Below are positions 1-13,300 of a DNA stretch of 64,000 nt, piece by piece. Source of the stretch: Wurfbainia villosa (Eukaryota > Streptophyta > Magnoliopsida > Zingiberales > Zingiberaceae). The stretch covers positions 17,657,011-17,721,010 of the forward strand of contig CM046004.1 in assembly GCA_025175895.1 (NCBI GenBank), given 5' to 3'. Every line of letters starts with the position of its first letter. Positions within the stretch are counted from its first letter, which is position 1. The notes below the pieces were generated by a model. The model saw only the letters and a program-made list of their open reading frames with translations. It was not told the DNA's origin and searched no databases. Both the position numbers and the translations under genes were made by a program.

Positions 1-1426
1 AATCGTCTGGTCAGATTCCTGATGATCGAAGGAAGCCATTACTAACTATGACGAAAAAAAGAAAAAACGATCTGTACCGAGAAGAAGAAAGCCCCAAGTT
101 GTGGTTATGGTCCTAGTCGCCAACCCTCTTATAGTCGTGTAAGAGTGGTAATCAAGGCAACTAATAGATAACGGAGTTAATGGAATTATGTCACATAATT
201 CAGGCGGGAGGGGCAATTGGTCATGAAAAAGAGATTGTTCATGGTCGAGATAAATCCCAAGGAGACCGGGGTAATAATGAGTTATAGGTTTATACGATTT
301 ATCAAGGAAAACAAGGACCCAACCGTGAAGTCCTTGAGGCATTCGATTCGCGAGGCATAGAAGAGGCCTCAAGAGCTTCAGATCCCCTGTCCACCCATCC
401 TGAGCTACCACCTCCTCTACTAAGTGAGCATCAAGCTTCGTAAATGTAGTGTGTGTTGTCTTCTCTCGCTGGAACACATCCGATAGTTGTTGGGTGACTT
501 CATTTCAAAGGCGTCTTAGCTCCTCCATGCGGATCTTCGCCATGTCCCACTAAATTTCCAATTGCAGGAGGCAGGCGAAAAGAGTCGAGCTTTTGGATTG
601 GACATTGTCACTGTCCTTGGTGTCTGAAGGACCCTACAAAAAAGGATGTCAATACCAGGATAATCTGGGATAATATCCACAGGGGGGGTTGAAGAAGCTA
701 GTATGGTATCCTTAACCGAGCCACCCAGGGGTGAGGGAGCAGGGGTGGAATCTTCGGAAGACTCCTTAGAAGGCAACTCTATGGTGGAAGAGGGTTCCGA
801 GGGGACAACACTCCTAGGGAATCTTAGGAAACGGGTTGAACGACGTCGAGAGGATGCAGGGGGTGCTAGGGTTGTCTTTTCCCTATGAGAGCAAGAGACC
901 TCGGGCAGTACAGATGGACTTGCGGGAGGTAAAGAAGGTGGGAGACGAGATGATCGCGCCCCTAGGGCCAAAATGATAGGAGGGAAGGGGTCCTGAGAAG
1001 TTGCCCCATCAAATGTTCGTTTGCTTCGGGAGGTCATCGATAGAGAAGATGGAAAAGAGAAGGACAGTCTGCATGAAAGATGGTGTATAAAAGAAGCCCT
1101 AAGTTGCTCCAAGCATTATTGGTGCTACCTTATTTATAGCAGAGCGGAGAGGGATAATTAAAGGCACAGGTGAAGCCATTAATGAAGGGAATAAAGAGGG
1201 GTGACAAACCTGTCTGTATGAGTCGTATTCAATATAAGACTAAATACACGACTCCGTTGCCCAAGTCAGTAAGTGACATATGACACTGGATATTAATAAT
1301 CCCAACTACCCTCATTATGATTATAGAGAGAGGTAAAGCCGACCCAGGGGAGTAGATCCTCGACCCGGCTTGAATGCTATTTATGAAACACAACTTCCCC
1401 ATAGCCGCGAGGAGGGGAAGAGAGGA
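1..1426 (-). pseudogene. Antisense extra ORF (aORF) region of a Tat-like Ty3/gypsy element, N-terminal part
   Basis: Two minus-strand open stretches, 1112 to 516 and 477 to 46, belong to one retroelement-type reading region that continues past the left edge. The first is Ser/Pro-rich and basic near its start, with SKRTFDG about 30 residues in. The second contains a segment reading DQLPLPPELCDIIPLTP, which resembles the Pro/Leu-rich core of the plant 'putative gypsy type transposon' family (PF04195). On the minus strand a TATA-like ATAAATAAGG lies just upstream of the 1112 start. In Tat/Retand elements such ORFs lie antisense between pol and the 3' LTR, so the parent element would run on the plus strand. 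A purine-rich tract at 1408-1426 precedes a later LTR insertion. The family assignment is inferred; no pol is visible here. Confidence 0.45.
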
Positions 1427-2528
1427 TGTTGGTGCAGGGGCACCAGATAATCAAACCTAGGTTTTGATTATGACAAAGATCTAAAGTTAAGGTCATATTG
1501 TTATCTCATGAGCTGAATTAAGTGTGCAGGAAATGATTAAGCTAAACCGAAGGTCAGTGACACCCGGAGAATCCCGAGTCGGGAAACCGTGATGGTCGAG
1601 CGATATCAGGAGAACTTCGTGGGAGTCGAAAAACCTAGGTGGAAGACCAGAAGCAAAGCGACAAGTCATAAAGGACCAGAGGTAAGCACGCGTACGAAGA
1701 GAGATGGTAAGGTCGTGTCCTCTGTACGGGGACGACTGTAGGCGGCGATCCGACTAAGACTTCCAGTGGAAGGTCTAGGTCGAGATTGGACGGTAAGAAA
1801 CCGTCGCATTTACCATTTTCCGTGCTAACCTCTTACTGCAAGGAAGTGGTCAGGCTGGCAATCGATTGCTGGCTATTAGCAGTCGACTATTGCACATCAA
1901 TCGACTGATGAAGGACATCAGTCGACTGATAGCGATGAATCAGCCTTTTGCACTAGGTCAAACAGGATAACGTTTGACGCCGCCACTTCGCGATAAGATA
2001 AGGTGTCACCTCGTGATAAGTTCCAAAAGTTGAGGATCTGCATCTAGACTTATTTCAAGGCACAAATCTATAAAAGGAGGGGAGGACTCCAACCCAAAGA
2101 TCATCCATCTTACTCTCAAAGTGCTCTCCCAACGCCAAAGCTCTAACGTCGTCATAACGCCGACGCAACGTCAAGTTCAGAATCTCTTCGTCGGCAATAA
2201 CAAGTATTAGTTTTTATTTATTGTATTCGTGGTTTTAATCGTAACGAGGTGAGGTAGGCTTGTTGCCTCATCCTCGTGTTTTCGATTTTTGTGATCGTTG
2301 TCTCTTACCTCCAACGAGGAGGAAACTGTATAGTGGATTGTCCCTTCTTATGCGGTCAAAGATTGCGGGGCCTTAGAGTAGCAACCATTGGGTTACGAAC
2401 CAAGTAAAAACAAATTGTCTACTTATTTTATTGTCTTTATTTCCGCTGTGTTTGCTCTTATTTTAACATCGAGAAGAAATTTTCACACTCGCTATTCACC
2501 CCCCTCTAGCGACGCTTTCGATCCAACA
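1427..2528 (+). mobile_element. Solo LTR, Sirevirus/Copia-like, 1.1 kb, TSD GAGGA
   Basis: The segment begins TGTTGG and ends CCAACA, a perfect 6-bp terminal inverted repeat. It is flanked by identical 5-bp direct repeats GAGGA at 1422-1426 and 2529-2533, so this is one LTR left after recombination between two. A TATA box (TATAAAAGG) lies near 2071, so the LTR reads on the plus strand. The tail near 2496-2512 has the 'TATTCACCCCCCTCTAG' signature typical of plant Sirevirus-like Copia LTRs. Around 1878-1931 are several copies of the palindrome-like motif AGTCGACTG, which also recurs in other LTRs of this window. Confidence 0.85.
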
Positions 2529-2533
2529 GAGGA

Positions 2534-3425
2534 GTCATCTTTTCACTCAACTGAGGCTATTTGGAAGAAGTAAGCCGAGAAGTGCTAGTGATTAGGGATG
2601 ATGTGAAGGAAATAAATTCGTGGACAAGGCAAAAGTGTGTCCTTCATTATGAAGGAAAACACTATACAATGTTCAATATTAATATTACATAAAAACTATA
2701 AGTTGAAGGCCTTAGAAGGGTAGTGGTCTAGAGATGCCCCGCAGTTGAGGAAATTGGTGTTAGTCTCGGGGGAGGATAGCCTTAGGTAGAAAATTGTTTT
2801 ATCGCTCCCTCAAACTCCATTTGGAAGAAAACGGTAGTCTTTGAGGCTAATTAAGCTATCATTTGTTGTTGCCAAGCCCGACACCGCGCCTCTTCTGACT
2901 CGCGTTAGGTAGCCAAGGAGGTCAGGAGCTCAGCACGCTCCTTAGAGACTTGGAGGAGACCCATGGCTAGCACTTGGAGGCCCTCTGATTAATCTGTCTG
3001 GTACTAGCACAGGTGAGTAGTCGGCTCAACGACCGCGATATCTAGTCCCCTACTAGGATCTCCCAATAATAGCTCCTGAACACTTGGCATGGCAGGTGGA
3101 GATTTCCTATAACGATTGTGCCCCTAACAACCCACCAAAGGGTATCATGGTGGGTGGGGGGGGGGGTTAATCTGTGGTGGCGAGAAACCTCGAAAATGAC
3201 TATATAAAGGCAAGTGAAGATAAATAAAAGGTTTGGCTACACTATTTGTTGTACTAGCTACTTTCGATATTCCATTTTTCATCTTTTCCTATCTGATTTA
3301 AGCATCGAAGGGGCATCGCTGGAGCATCATCGCCCTCTGACCTGTATTACATTTGACAGGATACTGTTGCGGCCAGTTCGAATCCGCTCTCGAAGAAAGA
3401 GGATCAAAAGCTAACCACATTAGTT
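2534..3425. mobile_element. Gypsy-element remnant: antisense coiled-coil ORF piece plus LTR-like segment
   Basis: On the minus strand, about 3000 to 2850, a broken frame reads like a coiled coil rich in E, R, A, L and Q (for example LLQVSKERAELLTSLAT). It is similar in style to the C-terminal coiled coil of the antisense ORF in the intron-5 gypsy element. From about 3120 the sequence looks like the end of a gypsy LTR, with a TATATAAAGG box near 3202 and a GCATCGAAGGGGCATCGCTG block near 3303. No intact ends or TSD were found. The solo LTR at 1427-2528 interrupts the same host DNA. Confidence 0.4.
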
Positions 3426-3616
3426 AGATTTGAGAACAAGATAAAATCGTACAAGTGATCCTACGTTTGAATTTTGAACAGATTGAGTAGGACCCATCCA
3501 AGATCCTTGAAGAAACCAACTATTATACTTCTCATTTTGCACCCGAAAATAAACTCAAGTAACCTTAATTAGGATGAAGTCATAATAAATGCTTGAAGAA
3601 TACATACAGGTCTCAC

Positions 3617-3883
3617 CTTTACGGTGAAATCATAGATGCTCTTCTCCGTGGCAGCAGTGGCATAGGTTGCGCCGGGAGTCCTTGCTGGTTTCGACACAAC
3701 ACCGACGTATTTGCGTAATTGGAAAGAGAAATTGAGATCTCTAGTCCCTGGGATGGGCAATCCAACCGAGATTTTGGCAGAGCCATGGCAGAACGCTGCA
3801 GTCGGCGGACTCACCCTTATTGCCCAAGAGGCGCCGTGGAGGGCGCGGTTTGCGTATAAGAATCGAGCCGGGGCGGAAGCCAT
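3617..3883 (-). CDS. GPX: Glutathione peroxidase (GPX), plastid type, exon 1 only
   Basis: This minus-strand exon encodes 89 residues starting MASAPARFLY and ending ATAATEKSIYDFTVK at a GTGAGA splice donor. The end matches the start of the plant glutathione peroxidase fold, where SIYDFTVK is followed in homologues by DIDGKDVSLSKFKGK. The first 70 or so residues are rich in Ser, Ala, Arg and Pro and poor in acidic residues, as in a chloroplast transit peptide. Plant GPXs reduce lipid and hydrogen peroxides using thioredoxin; the catalytic Cys, Gln and Trp lie in later exons not seen here. The ORF is open upstream to an in-frame ATG at 3952, but the 3883 start puts the basic leader first. Left of the exon the DNA turns into retroelement within 200 bp, so the gene either has a huge first intron or is truncated. 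Confidence 0.75.
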
Positions 3884-4382
3884 GAATCCAAATCGACAGA
3901 GAATTGTAGAGGAGGGTTCCGGAGTCTGGAATCGGTGGGGCTTTAATCGCAACCTAATGATGACCTGAAAGAGGAAGGAAGAAGCTAGCTTTGGTTAGTT
4001 TGCACCGACTCGATCATGCTCTTTCTCTCTCAACTTGAAACAACTTAAATTAGTTCCTTGTGCTATTGGGCACGATTAATTTTTTATTTTATTATTTTAA
4101 TTTTTAAACATTAATACTCTTTTTTATTAAACTAATCTCTACCCGTTGGATCGGCAGATTCTATGCTGAACCGAACACAGGCCGAGCTGCACGGTACCGA
4201 GCCAATGTTCGTCCTAGCCTCCTAGGCCGATGTCGACCTTGCCCGGCTCGATTACCTCGACCGGGACGGCCATTGATAGCTCAAGTCGAAGCGGACGCAC
4301 CTCCGCACGAATCCTCGTCTTCCATCTCCGCTCCTCCGCCATCCCGCGACCAGGACCAATTCGTATCTCGTCACGCCTAGCA
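3884..4382. promoter_or_regulatory. Divergent promoter region between GPX and SDF2
   Basis: Only 499 bp separate the two start codons, which point away from each other. The middle (about 4070-4130) is AT-rich and the two flanks are GC-richer, as in shared plant promoters. No transposon was recognised inside. The reading frame of SDF2 is open upstream to an ATG at 4230, so part of this stretch is its 5' UTR or, less likely, extra coding sequence. That it drives both genes is inferred from position alone. Confidence 0.45.
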
Positions 4383-7300
4383 ATGCGTCTCTACCTCCTC
4401 CTCCTTTTCTTCGGACTCCACGAGGGGCCTTTCCGCACTGCATCTGCCGGCACCAGCGACGCCGTTGAGGTGCTTGCTTACGGATCCAAGATCGATATAT
4501 TTGCAATGATTTTCTTTTGTTTCCCCATTTTACGCTTTATTGCTTCACTCCATTTGATATTTATTTCGGCAGATCACATACGGTTCCGTTCTCAAATTGT
4601 TGCACGAGAGAACGAAGCACCGGCTGCATTCGCACGACTTGCCTTATGGATCCGGGAGCGGGCAGCAATCAGTAACTGGATCTCCCGATGTTGCCGATTC
4701 CAATAGTTATTGGGTGAGCATTTACTGGAAGTATTTGAAACGTTCGCTGTCTTGTTTTGTTACTGTGCTTTAGGTTTTTCTTCCATAAATTGAAATTTTT
4801 GCTAAAGTCGCTTGTTTTTTATTGAGGATCCACATTATATCTTCCTTTCCAAATTATCGCACTGCAAAGCAAGATCAGAATACCTAACGACCAATTCAAA
4901 ATCAATTTGAATTTGAAAGGATCACGGCTTCATGGGAAGTATTTGGGTGGAAGAATAAGGCAAAATAGGAAGAGGATTATTTCAAAAGAATGACAAACTG
5001 ATGTGGACTTGGTGATCTAATATGATTCTTCCCCTAGGAGAGTGAGTCATATCTAGTTGATTAATGTGATCTACAAATTTGCAACCAGAGAGAGCACCAG
5101 AAATAGACCTGGTGGGTATGCTCAAACTCAGTATCTGAGCTCAGAGCAGTTGTTGCTGAGGAGGTTACTATGAAAAATCTTGGATGGGTAATGCCTGTTT
5201 AGACATCCTTTAGTTTGAATCCTTATGACAACATCATTACTGCAGATAACAGGGGGGCACTTTGCAGATTTCAAACGCTGTTTCTGAGTATAGGGCTGCC
5301 TGACAAGGACAGTGACAAGTACTAAATGCATATCATGTTAAACTCAGAAAGTTATTATATGGAGCATACAATGTTCAATAATTACACCTAAATCTCAATT
5401 AATTGGTCTTGCTACTAATTAATCATTGAATTGTTGTAGAATTCAAGTTGTCACGTGAAGCTTACAACTCTATTGCCAATGAAAGTTTTCTTCTGAAAAC
5501 CTGCTAAATAAGTGATGTCTCTTTGCAAGTTTGATCAATTGAACTTTGTTAATTGATAAATTAATGCTTGAGCAAAAGTGGAATTTGCATTGATTAGTCT
5601 TTCAGGCAATTTAAATCTGTTTATGAACAATTTTTAAATTCAGAGTTATATTACTTCATTTGCACTGAACATGTAACAATTTGAATTTTCCTCCTGAAAC
5701 TATACTGTATGACACATGTATATACCTTTTTTTTTTTTTTTTTTTTTTGATAAACTACAAAATTATCGGGCTGAAGGTGAGCCTTGGCGCAATAATAAAG
5801 TTACTGTCTCATGACCAGGAGGTCACGGGTTCGAGTTCTAAAAATAGTCTCTTACAAAACAAGATAAGGTTGTATATAATAGATCATTCTCCGAAATCCT
5901 GCATAGTGGGGGTGAGAGATTTGTGCACTGGACTGACCTTTTTTACAAAATTATCAGGCTCCATGATTTTGTTTCTTGTTCTACTATTTTCCAGTTTATC
6001 GTTTTACTTATTCTTTCCACTTGCGCTTATTTATTATATCTGTTAGTGAGAAGCACATTGTTGTTTAGTGTATCTATAATCATTTCCATCTTTCCATAAA
6101 ACTGATTTGCAATTTTTATGTATAAGCACATCAACTAAGGGAATTGAGATATATAGGGGTTCTGAAATTTTAGATTTATCGTTCAACAAGATATTAACTC
6201 CGCCCATGATAAGTTAACCTTGTCGTGGCCGGTCCCAAGCCCGGATAAAGGAGGAGGGTTGCATTAGATTGCCAGCCAGCGTTAAACTAAGGCAAACATT
6301 CAATGTATGGATCAATCAAACTATTGTGCTAATGTTAGATTGTTCCCCGAAAAGAACGCATTACAGGGTCCGACTGTAACGTCTCAGCAAGGACTGCTAC
6401 ATTTTCAGAACTCGAGTGTAGTGAAAAATATGCTAGAGTTCGCGTTGCAGGGTCCGACTGCAACGTATCGGCAAGGACCGCTACATCTCCATGAGAACTT
6501 GGGTGTAGTGTTAAATAAGCAAGAGTTCTCACACCATAGGTTGGATAAGAACAGATATTATAGAAAAACTAATAGTCTAAGATTCGCACGCGAACATAGA
6601 ACCCTCACCGTAAAACGATGGAATTAGTAGATCGATGATTAGGAGAAAATTAATATCAGATGACAAGAGACAAAATGGGTAGTGAGAAGGCAAAGATGAT
6701 AGAGAACTGGGTTTTAAGTTATGGTATACAGGAAAGAGTAAAACAAGAAACGGAGTGGGTATTATTGTTGATAGTTCGTTAAAAGATGAAGTTGTAGGAG
6801 TAATTGTAAAAGGGATGTAATTATAGCTCTCAAAATAAGAGTGGAGAAAGAAACTATGAACGTAATTAGTGTATACGCACCTCAAATAGGGTTAGATTTA
6901 AAAATACCAAATTAAGATTTTGGGAGGACTTGGATGAAGTATTACAAAATATTCATTAAACGAGATGATGATTTTAATAGAGACGATTTAAATGGGTACG
7001 TATCGAGTGAAAATAACGAATACGAGAGTGCGTAGGGGGTTATGGGTTTGGAACAAGAAATGAAGAAGGTAAAACTATATCGGATTTTGAATAAAGATAT
7101 GATCTTATACTAGCTAATACATTTTTAAGAAAAGGGAAGAACACTGCCACGCTCAAAAGTGGAAATAATAAATCACAAATCGACTTTCTTATAGTTAGAA
7201 GATAGAAAAATTCAGAAAGATTGTAAGGTCATCCTCGAGAAAGTTTAACTACTCAACGTAGATTAGTAGTATTGGATATACTTCAAATATAATATTAATA

Positions 7301-10300
7301 GAAGAAAAATATACACAACTCCTAGAATTAAGTAGTGGAAGTTAAAGGACGAGAAACTAAATGTATTCAAAGAGAAGGTAGAGTACAAGTATTAGATGAA
7401 ATATACAAGAATCTCTAATACGACATGATAAGATGGTATCAAAATTGAAAATAAGTAGCGCACTCGGTGAGTCAGTGGATACGCACCACCAAGTAAAGAA
7501 TCTTGGTGGAATGAAAAAGAAGAGAAAGTCAAGGAAAACGAACAACATATAAGAAATTATATATTTGTAAAATGAGGAAAATTTGAAAAAATATACAATA
7601 GCAAGAAAGAAGCTAAAAAAGCAAATGAAGGTAAGATGAAACTTTTGAGCTTATATCGAAAATTGATACAAAAAGAAGGAAAGAGACATTTATAGAATAA
7701 TAAAGTGAGAGAGAGGAAGACAAAAGATCTTAATCAAGTAAGATATATTAAAGATGAATGAAATAAAGTATTAGTAAATGATGAAGAAATTAATGAGCGT
7801 TGGAAGAGATATTTTCATCAACTTTTAATGAAGTTTAGGAGACCAACTTAATTTAGGTAATTTAAGTAGGTCGAATGAGTATAGTAAATTTAAATTTTTA
7901 TCGTAGAATTCAAATTTCGTAAATAGAACAAGCTTTAAATGGAACGCAAAATGGAAAAGCCGTTGGACGTAATGATATTCCTAGGTAGAGGTATGGAAGT
8001 GTCTAGGAAACAAGGTATTGAATGACTTACAAAATTATTTAATACGTGATATTGAAAACAAAAAGGATGCTCGATCAATGGAGGGTAAGTATCCTAATTC
8101 CCTTATATAAGAATAAGGAGACATACAAACTTGTGAAAACTATAGTTATTAAACTAACGAGTCATACCAGTGAAACTTTGGGAAAGAGTAATAGAAAAAG
8201 AGTAAGGAAAGAGACTAGGGTTCTCGAAAATCAATTTGATTTATGCCAGAAGATCGACAATGTTTATACATCTTCTGTACATAACTAATCGAAAAGTATA
8301 GAGAGCAAAACAGGATCTACACATGGTATTCATGATTTAGAAAAAGCATGATGTAGTTCCAAGAAAAATAATATGGAGAATTTTAGAAAAAGAGGTGTTA
8401 GTGTAACGTATATATCAACTAATTAAGGATATGTATGAGGAAATAATCAGGAGTGAAGACTTGGTGGATTAATGAAACATTTCCAATAAAGATAGGTTAC
8501 ATCAAGGATCACTTTAAGTCCCTATCTTTTTACACTAATCACGACGAACTCATTTGGACACATTCAAGACACAAGATCTGTGGTGTATGTTATTTGCAGA
8601 TGATATTATTTTGGTATATGAGACACGTGAAGGAGTAAATGTTAAACTAGAATCTTGGCGGAAAACACTAGAAGTGAAAGGTTTTAAGCTTAGTAGAGTA
8701 AAGACAGAATATATGGAATTTAAATTTAACAATATTAGACGTAATGAGGCAAGTGTTAAGATAGGAGATGATGAGTTATCTGGAACTGAGAGCTTTAAAT
8801 ATTTGGGATCATTTTTACAAGATGATGGAGGGATTGAGAGAGATGTCTTACATAGAATATAAGCAGGATGGTTGAAATGGAGGAAAGCGTCGGGTGTTTT
8901 ATGTGATCGTAAAGTGTCTCTAAAACTTAAAGGAAAGTTCTACAAAACGACGATTAGACCTACTATGTTATATAGAGCTGAATGTTGGGCTACGACTCGA
9001 GCACATGAGCAAAAGATGAGAGTTGCAGAGATGAGGATGTTAAGGTGGATGTGCGGACATACGAGGATGGACAGGATAAGAAATGAGAGCATTAGAGAAA
9101 AAGTTGGTGTTGCATCTATTGAAGGAAAGCTTCGAGAGACACGTTTAAGGTGGTACGGACATGTACTTAGACGGCCAATAAATGCTCCAGTTAGGCGATG
9201 TGAAATGATGTCAAATAGACACATCAAACGAGGAAGAGGAAGACCAAAAAAGACTTGGTTAGCAACAATAAAACAAGATAAAATTTATTTAAATATTGAT
9301 TATGATATAGTAGGGGACAGAGTTTAATGGCGTAGAAGGATCCATATAGCCGACCCCACCTAGTGGGATAAGGCTTTGTTATTGTTGTTGTAGTATCATT
9401 CAACAAGATATTGATGAAAATATTTAGATAAAGAATGAGTTGTTGAAATGTAGCTTCTGGAGTTAGATTCTATTAACTTACTTGTACTTTAAACATAAAT
9501 TAAAAATGTTGGGCTATTATAAAATTATACATCTAAAAGGGAAATGAAGGGGAGCTTTGGCATAACGGTAAGATTGTTGTCTTGTGACTTAGAGGTCATG
9601 GATTCGAATCCTATAAACAGCCTCTTGCAAAGCAAGGTATGACTGCGTATAATGAATCCTTCCCTGTGACTCTGCATGGCGGGAACTTCGTGCATCGGAC
9701 TGCCTTGGGACATCTAAAAGGAAAATGACAATGCTAAGAGATATGTGTGAATTACCACATGGGCAAAATCATAATACTATACTCAATGGGAGCAACTAAA
9801 TATTGCTCAAATACAAAGTAAAATGAGAGATTATACATTAAGATTGTATGAACACAATGAATGTTGATCAACAAAATTGATTTTATAATCACACAAGTTT
9901 AATCAATTAGAATTGGAGGCATAAAAGGAAAGAGAGGCCAAATAAAAATTTAAAGTTGACATAGTTAAAAGTGATTTAATAAATCTGAACATTATTAGTG
10001 ATAGCATTGCATGATTTTCAATGGAGTAAAAGAATAATGTAGTTATCCCGAATAGTTGGGGCTAACATGATTGTGATCATCAGCTAGGCGGGCTAAGAAA
10101 TAGTTGTGCAGATGAAGTCTGCTCTTTTGAGTACTTTTACCTTAGAATTAATAAGTGATTGATTTGTTTAATTGCTAATGAAATGCAGATTTTTTTTATT
10201 TAAAATCGCTTCTAGGTTCTTTTCTTTATTGACATTTTAGTTTTAGGCAGGTGCGTTTACTTTCATTTTACATTAGATAATCATTTACAGATTGTAAGGC

Positions 10301-13300
10301 CCCAGCCAGATTCATCAGCCAGACAGGGTGATATCATTGACAATGGAGCTATCATCCGGCTACAACATATGGTAACTCGTAGATGGCTCCATAGCCACCT
10401 GTATGCTTCTCCATTATCTGGTAACCTTGAGGTTAGTGAGGTTATACTTTACATATTACATGCTAATATTTACCTAGAGAATAGGTTTTGAGTTTTCCAT
10501 TCCATCAGATGGTTCAGTTGTCAAGATCATAATTGATCTATTTATGTTTATTCACATGTTTGCTTTCTCTGTCTACTTAAGTATATGTCGCGAATGACAT
10601 TGCCTCTAGGTAAGCTGCTTTGGGGGGGATGACCAATCGGATACTAGTGACTTTTGGCGGTGAGATCTCTGTGCTGTTTTGGAATTACAGCCATCGTCTA
10701 ACTCAGTTGTGCTAATTCAGTTCATTTTTGGATTCATCATATAGTCTTGAGATTGAGGGCAGTGGAAAAACTTGGAAGACAAACCAGCGTGTAAGGCTTC
10801 TACATGTTGATACTGGTGGTTACTTACACAGTCATGAGAAGAAGTTCAACAGGATAGCAGGCGGACAGCAAGAGGTAATCATATCAAATGATCCACTGCA
10901 AGTTTTCATTCATCAGATAAGTATGCAAAAGTTGACAAAACCTTGTATGATTTCTAGTTCTCTATACGAAAGAATATACCAAGAGTTGTTCAAACATATA
11001 TAGAGTGTATTTCTTGAAAGAATTATCAAACTTTCTACTGATAGATAGCACCTATAAATCTCATTATAAGTGCCTAAAGATTCATATTGAACTTTAATAG
11101 AGACTTCTCTTGTACCAACAACATGTTGATCCAGTTTCTATGGGAACCCCAAAGGACTATCTTCTTTTCAGTTGATAAGCAACTTAAAACATTATGGTTG
11201 ATGCGGAAGGCCTTTAGCTCTCTTTTGCTGAATCATCTCGTAAGAGCTTGCTCATCTATCCGCAATTGAGTTTTGTCCAAAGTAATACAAGTCAGAGGAC
11301 ATTGATGCTTCGGCAATGCCCCTCCAATGCTTAAGTTAGAGAGGAGAAAATGGAAATTGTGCTTATGAAAGTACAAAATGTGTATTAAATCAAATTCTTA
11401 TTTTTGTCCACCCAACTCCTTATTTATAGATCTTCCAACAGTTACTGTGCGCCCCTTGGGGTAATGGTCTCCTCTAGCTGTCGCGCCCCTCTAATCTACG
11501 ATCATCTTTATCGACGCGCGCTTTCCGCCAGTAATCACCTTCATTAAACTACCACCCCAATTTCTTCAAGGCCCACCTCCTTTATGATTTTAACTCTTCG
11601 AGCTCTAAACTTCTTTGCATCTCCGACTTCATACTATCTCGACTTCCCAAGCTCTTGACTCCTAAAGATTTCGATTCCCCTGAGCTCTCACTTCTAGGGC
11701 TCCTGACTTCCCCCTAAATTCCATGGATCCCACTATTCCACTTAGTAGCTTCAATTCTTTAAACTCGACTCCCTGAGTGTTAACCCGAGACCTATCTTAT
11801 CGGTATCACTAGTCATCCTCCCAAACAGTCAAACAATCAGATGTGTTTAATGTTAGCACATTTGTTCTCATTACTACCGTACGGCCATCATCCTTGGATT
11901 TTGTGCACAAACAATCCATTTTCATTAATACTATCCAAGCCACCATCATCCTAGGGTTTTGTGCTTACACATCTTCGCCCTTTCATTCGCTCACGATGGC
12001 CACATGCCTCTTCATCTCCTCTCACCCCTGCCTTGGACTCCACGATCATCATTGCCTGTCTCCACTGCTAACCGCGCCTCAGCCTCTGCCCCTCCTTTAA
12101 AATGACTCTTGGTTTGATGCCTTCCTCTGCTCCGCTCTGCTCTTATTCATTCTTCCCTGGTGATTCCTTCCTCATCCTCCACAAGTAAGTAACCTCCCCG
12201 CTTCATGGCTTCTTCCTCCAGAACCCCTTTCGAACTCCTCTGCTGTGAGACCCTCTCCTCTCGCTTGACCCTTTCTCACCCTTTCCGGCAACACTACGAC
12301 AAATATGTCCTAGAAGTCATCCCTCTTTCGTTTTCCAAACTTACTGATCGTCCTCATCGCCCTCCTCTTGGTTGTCATTACTTCTTTTTAGGCCAACTCG
12401 AAGGTGGCCTTCGCCTATCCATCCCCTCTGTTTACCTTCGCATTCTATCTTCGTACCGAATACCCTTGAACCAACTTGCCCTGAATGTCTTCTATATCTT
12501 AGCCAGGACAGTCATGGCTTTCAAATACCTACAACTTTCGCTTTCTCCTATTATGTTCCATTGCTTCTTCCAAATGAAGATGGTGGAACCAAGAGTTTTT
12601 ACATCACTAGGCGTCCCAATTGCCAATTCTTACGGGACATGCCCTCTTCTTATAAGGGCTAGAAAAACTTTTATTTCTATGTCCGATTATCCACTCCCTT
12701 ATCTAAGTCTAAGATCTAGCATACTGAGCTCTCTGAGCTCTTTGGCCTTAAAAAGTGTTGATCCAATTGCCTTTTATACTTCTATTGTACATACCCATCA
12801 GGAGCACAACTATGATATTCACATCCTTCTCAATAACTACCTTCTCTTCCACTTTCGGTTATCCCCTTTCATTGTTAACGATTCGACTCGGATAGGTAGT
12901 TTCCTCATTGCTTATTTCATATCTAGATTACCTAGAAAAATACTAACTTATTTTAATTCTTTCTTTTTTACTGACATCATGCAAGCTGCTATATTGAGTG
13001 CCCTTTAGAAGCCTAAAAAAGGGAAATAGGGTGAGGTAGGACCCTCTACTCCCACTCCCCGATCGGTCACCTCATCCTCACTTTCACAACAATCAGCAGA
13101 GGTAGAGGCTTCAATCACCACCTAATCTCGGCCATTCCTCCTCGCCCAACTCACACATCGAGTTCTTGCCAAGCGGCGAAGGGGCCTCCCTGGGCCATCT
13201 GCCTCCCTTTTCGACCCCGCCCCTAGTCCCCTCCCTTCATCATCACCAGAAACCCCACCCTGACCCCAATGTCGACTCCACCTCCCAAGCCCTTCTCCTT

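Noticed and set aside
1400..1426. Purine-rich tract taken first as the polypurine tract of a gypsy 3' LTR at 1427
   Set aside because: The sequence at 1427-2528 is flanked by an identical TSD GAGGA on both sides, so it is a solo LTR that landed in the tract, not the element's own 3' LTR.
2388..2573. 61-codon plus frame at the end of the first solo LTR
   Set aside because: It crosses the LTR end and TSD; no conserved domain.
3711..3968. Plus-strand open frame of 85 codons over the GPX exon
   Set aside because: It is the shadow of the minus-strand GPX exon; its translation resembles no family, while the minus frame matches plant GPX and ends at a splice donor.
4230..4382. Upstream in-frame ATG at 4230 as the SDF2 start
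   Set aside because: It would bury the signal peptide 51 residues inside a Ser/Arg-rich leader; SDF2 proteins start directly with the signal peptide.
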